Assembly (NCBI RefSeq): GCF_963558545.1
Contig: NZ_CAUWHO010000021.1
Location: 1-33,796 of the forward strand
Length of the DNA stretch: 33,796 bases
Source of the DNA: Tyzzerella sp963558545
GTDB lineage: Bacteria > Bacillota > Clostridia > Lachnospirales > CAG-274
Direction of reading: 5' to 3'
Shown here: positions 32,929-33,796 of the stretch, one piece after another
Layout: each line of letters starts with the position of its first letter
How positions within the stretch are numbered: position 1 is the stretch's first letter
Translations under genes and position numbers: made by a program
Notes under the pieces: model-generated
Seen by the model: only the letters and a program-made list of their open reading frames with translations
Database searches by the model: none
Told to the model about the DNA's origin: nothing

Positions 32929-33342
32929 ATGTTTTTTGAAACTCAAGTTAAAGTTAGATATCAAGAGACTGACCAAATGGGCGTAGCTCATCATTCTGTA
33001 TATCCTATATGGTATGAAGAAGCCAGAACAAATTTTATAAAATCTTGTTTAAATATTTCTTACACAGATATAGAAAAAATGGGTGTATTATTTCCTTTAA
33101 GTAAACTTAGCTGTAAATATATAAAACCTGCTCTATATGAAGATGTTTTAACAATACATACATTTTTAAAAAATGTATCCCCTATAAAATTAGAATTTGA
33201 ATATAAAATATATAAAAATAACGAGCTTATTAATACAGGGTATACAGAACACCCTTTTGTTAATAAATATTTTAAACTTATTAATATAAAAAAACAAAAC
33301 TTAGAACTTTATAATATTATAAACTCAGCTTATAAAAATTAA
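32929..33342 (+). CDS. YbgC/FcbB-type acyl-CoA thioesterase
   Basis: A 137-residue hotdog-fold thioesterase. The catalytic Asp is D15 in VRYQETDQMGVAHHSVYPIWYEEAR, matching the YbgC/4-hydroxybenzoyl-CoA thioesterase pattern, with later conserved LSCKYIKPALYEDVL. The physiological acyl-CoA is not shown. It is 29 bases after folT and before a terminator, so it is probably in the same THF-controlled transcript, though no functional link to folate is known to me. Start ATG 32929 has a GGGTGA site. Confidence 0.92.
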   Translation: MFFETQVKVRYQETDQMGVAHHSVYPIWYEEARTNFIKSCLNISYTDIEKMGVLFPLSKLSCKYIKPALYEDVLTIHTFLKNVSPIKLEFEYKIYKNNELINTGYTEHPFVNKYFKLINIKKQNLELYNIINSAYKN

Positions 33343-33350
33343 ATTTAATC

Positions 33351-33388
33351 AAAAAAGGGTGTAGATTTATTATTCTATACCCTTTTTC
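33351..33388. terminator. Bidirectional terminator after the thioesterase gene
   Basis: AAAAAGGGTGTAGA pairs with TCTATACCCTTTTT (one G-U) over an eight-base loop. It serves the thioesterase gene and the minus-strand gene; the outer stop codon of that gene (33375-33377) lies in its right arm. Confidence 0.85.
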
Positions 33389-33563
33389 TTTTGCAAATTT
33401 TTTTAAAAATATATATAATTCCACATATACATACTAATAAGTTAAGTATAATAATTACTATATCTTCACTAATATTTATAAATATTAATGACTTATCCAC
33501 ATAGAAATAATTTTTTATATTATTATAAGTATCTATAACTAAGTTTTTATAAAAATATATATT
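33375..33563 (-). pseudogene. In-frame continuation beyond an internal stop of the edge membrane-protein gene
   Basis: After the TAA at 33564 the same frame stays open for 62 more codons to a TAG at 33375, inside the terminator. It reads like coding sequence: a soluble segment with YFYVDKSLIFINISEDI, a membrane helix IVIIILNLLVCICGIIYIF and a basic end KKICKRKRV. It has no start codon with a ribosome site, so it is not a separate gene. Most simply, it is the lost C-terminus of the gene upstream. Confidence 0.5.
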
Positions 33564-33796
33564 TTATAAATTATAAAGTGTAAAACTAAAAGTTATATAA
33601 ATATTTATTTTTAATATAAAATACAATATAATTATTCCTGCAACACCAAATAGTTGGTAAAATATAGCTCTTATCCTAAATTTATTATCAAAATTAAATA
33701 CCTTATGGAATGTATATACAGTCAATACTAACAGTAATATTTTAGGTATTTGTAATATAAAATCTAAAATATTAATTTTTTTATTAATATTAATTA
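33564..33796 (-). CDS. C-terminal part of an unidentified membrane protein (5' end outside window)
   Basis: The reverse strand is open from the window edge to a TAA at 33564, 76 codons visible. It reads INILDFILQIPKILLLVLTV, then a short loop YTFHKVFNFDNKFRIR, then a second membrane helix IFYQLFGVAGIIILYFIL and ends FTLYNL. I do not recognise the family. The frame continues past the stop without a shift for another 62 codons up to the terminator, so this stop may be a nonsense mutation (see the adjacent entry). No larger ORF competes in this region. Confidence 0.6.
   Translation of the reverse strand, partial: ININKKINILDFILQIPKILLLVLTVYTFHKVFNFDNKFRIRAIFYQLFGVAGIIILYFILKINIYITFSFTLYNL

Noticed and set aside
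1..33796. CRISPR array, insertion sequence, prophage, toxin-antitoxin or defence island
   Set aside because: No repeat-spacer pattern, transposase, integrase, terminal repeats or small toxin-like pair was found; gene content is largely housekeeping.

Overview
The window reads as chromosomal DNA from a very AT-rich, low-GC Gram-positive anaerobe, most likely in the Clostridia. That inference rests on strong Shine-Dalgarno sequences (AGGAGG, AAGGAG), frequent TTG/GTG starts, an AddB nuclease subunit, a DnaD/DnaI-type primosome pair, dnaG-rpoD, long-form HPF, a GerMN protein, a THF riboswitch on an ECF folate S component, and two good sigma-H-type promoters. I cannot name the species. No rRNA, tRNA, CRISPR array, insertion sequence or prophage is visible.

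Layout. 1-2700 (-): addB, running off the left edge. 2804-3926 (+): a small FMN-binding-like membrane protein, then hpf behind a sigma-H-type promoter. 4023-5492 (-): a secreted D-Ala-D-Ala carboxypeptidase. 5596-12447 (+): HhH-only comEA, an OmpR-type response regulator, its histidine kinase, a GerMN lipoprotein-like protein, comEC (5' end frameshifted) and holA. 12453-13585 (+): corA with its own promoter and a leader of about 160 nt carrying a possible 32-residue leader peptide. 13631-17369 (-): a small acidic membrane protein, a Nudix hydrolase, a PrsW-like protease, and a DnaI-like/DnaD-like pair. 17515-22153 (+): mntP, dgt, dnaG and rpoD, the last two behind overlapping sigma-H and sigma-A promoters. 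22195-27347 (-): an L-fucose catabolic cluster, fucI - RhaB-type kinase - fucA - fucO, with fucO clearly broken. 27552-28409 (+): a divergent AraC-type regulator. 28463-31478 (-): ridA, an S41 protease and a MATE exporter. 31700-33342 (+): a PspC protein, a THF riboswitch, folT and a YbgC-type thioesterase. 33375-33796 (-): the end of a membrane-protein gene with an in-frame stop.

How the genes work together. Fucose isomerase, kinase and aldolase should yield DHAP and lactaldehyde, but the lactaldehyde reductase has both a frameshift and an in-frame deletion, and no fucose permease lies in the window. The regulator-kinase-GerMN trio has the same order as actinobacterial MtrA-MtrB-LpqB. Two genes known as sigma-H targets in Bacillus (hpf and the dnaG-sigA operon) carry sigma-H-like promoters with the same 11-nt spacer.

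I see no convincing new multi-gene system. The most interesting items are the corA leader, the paired sigma-H promoters, the fucO and comEC lesions, the 20-bp-periodic TTGTTA repeats before fucA, and the interrupted gene at the right edge.
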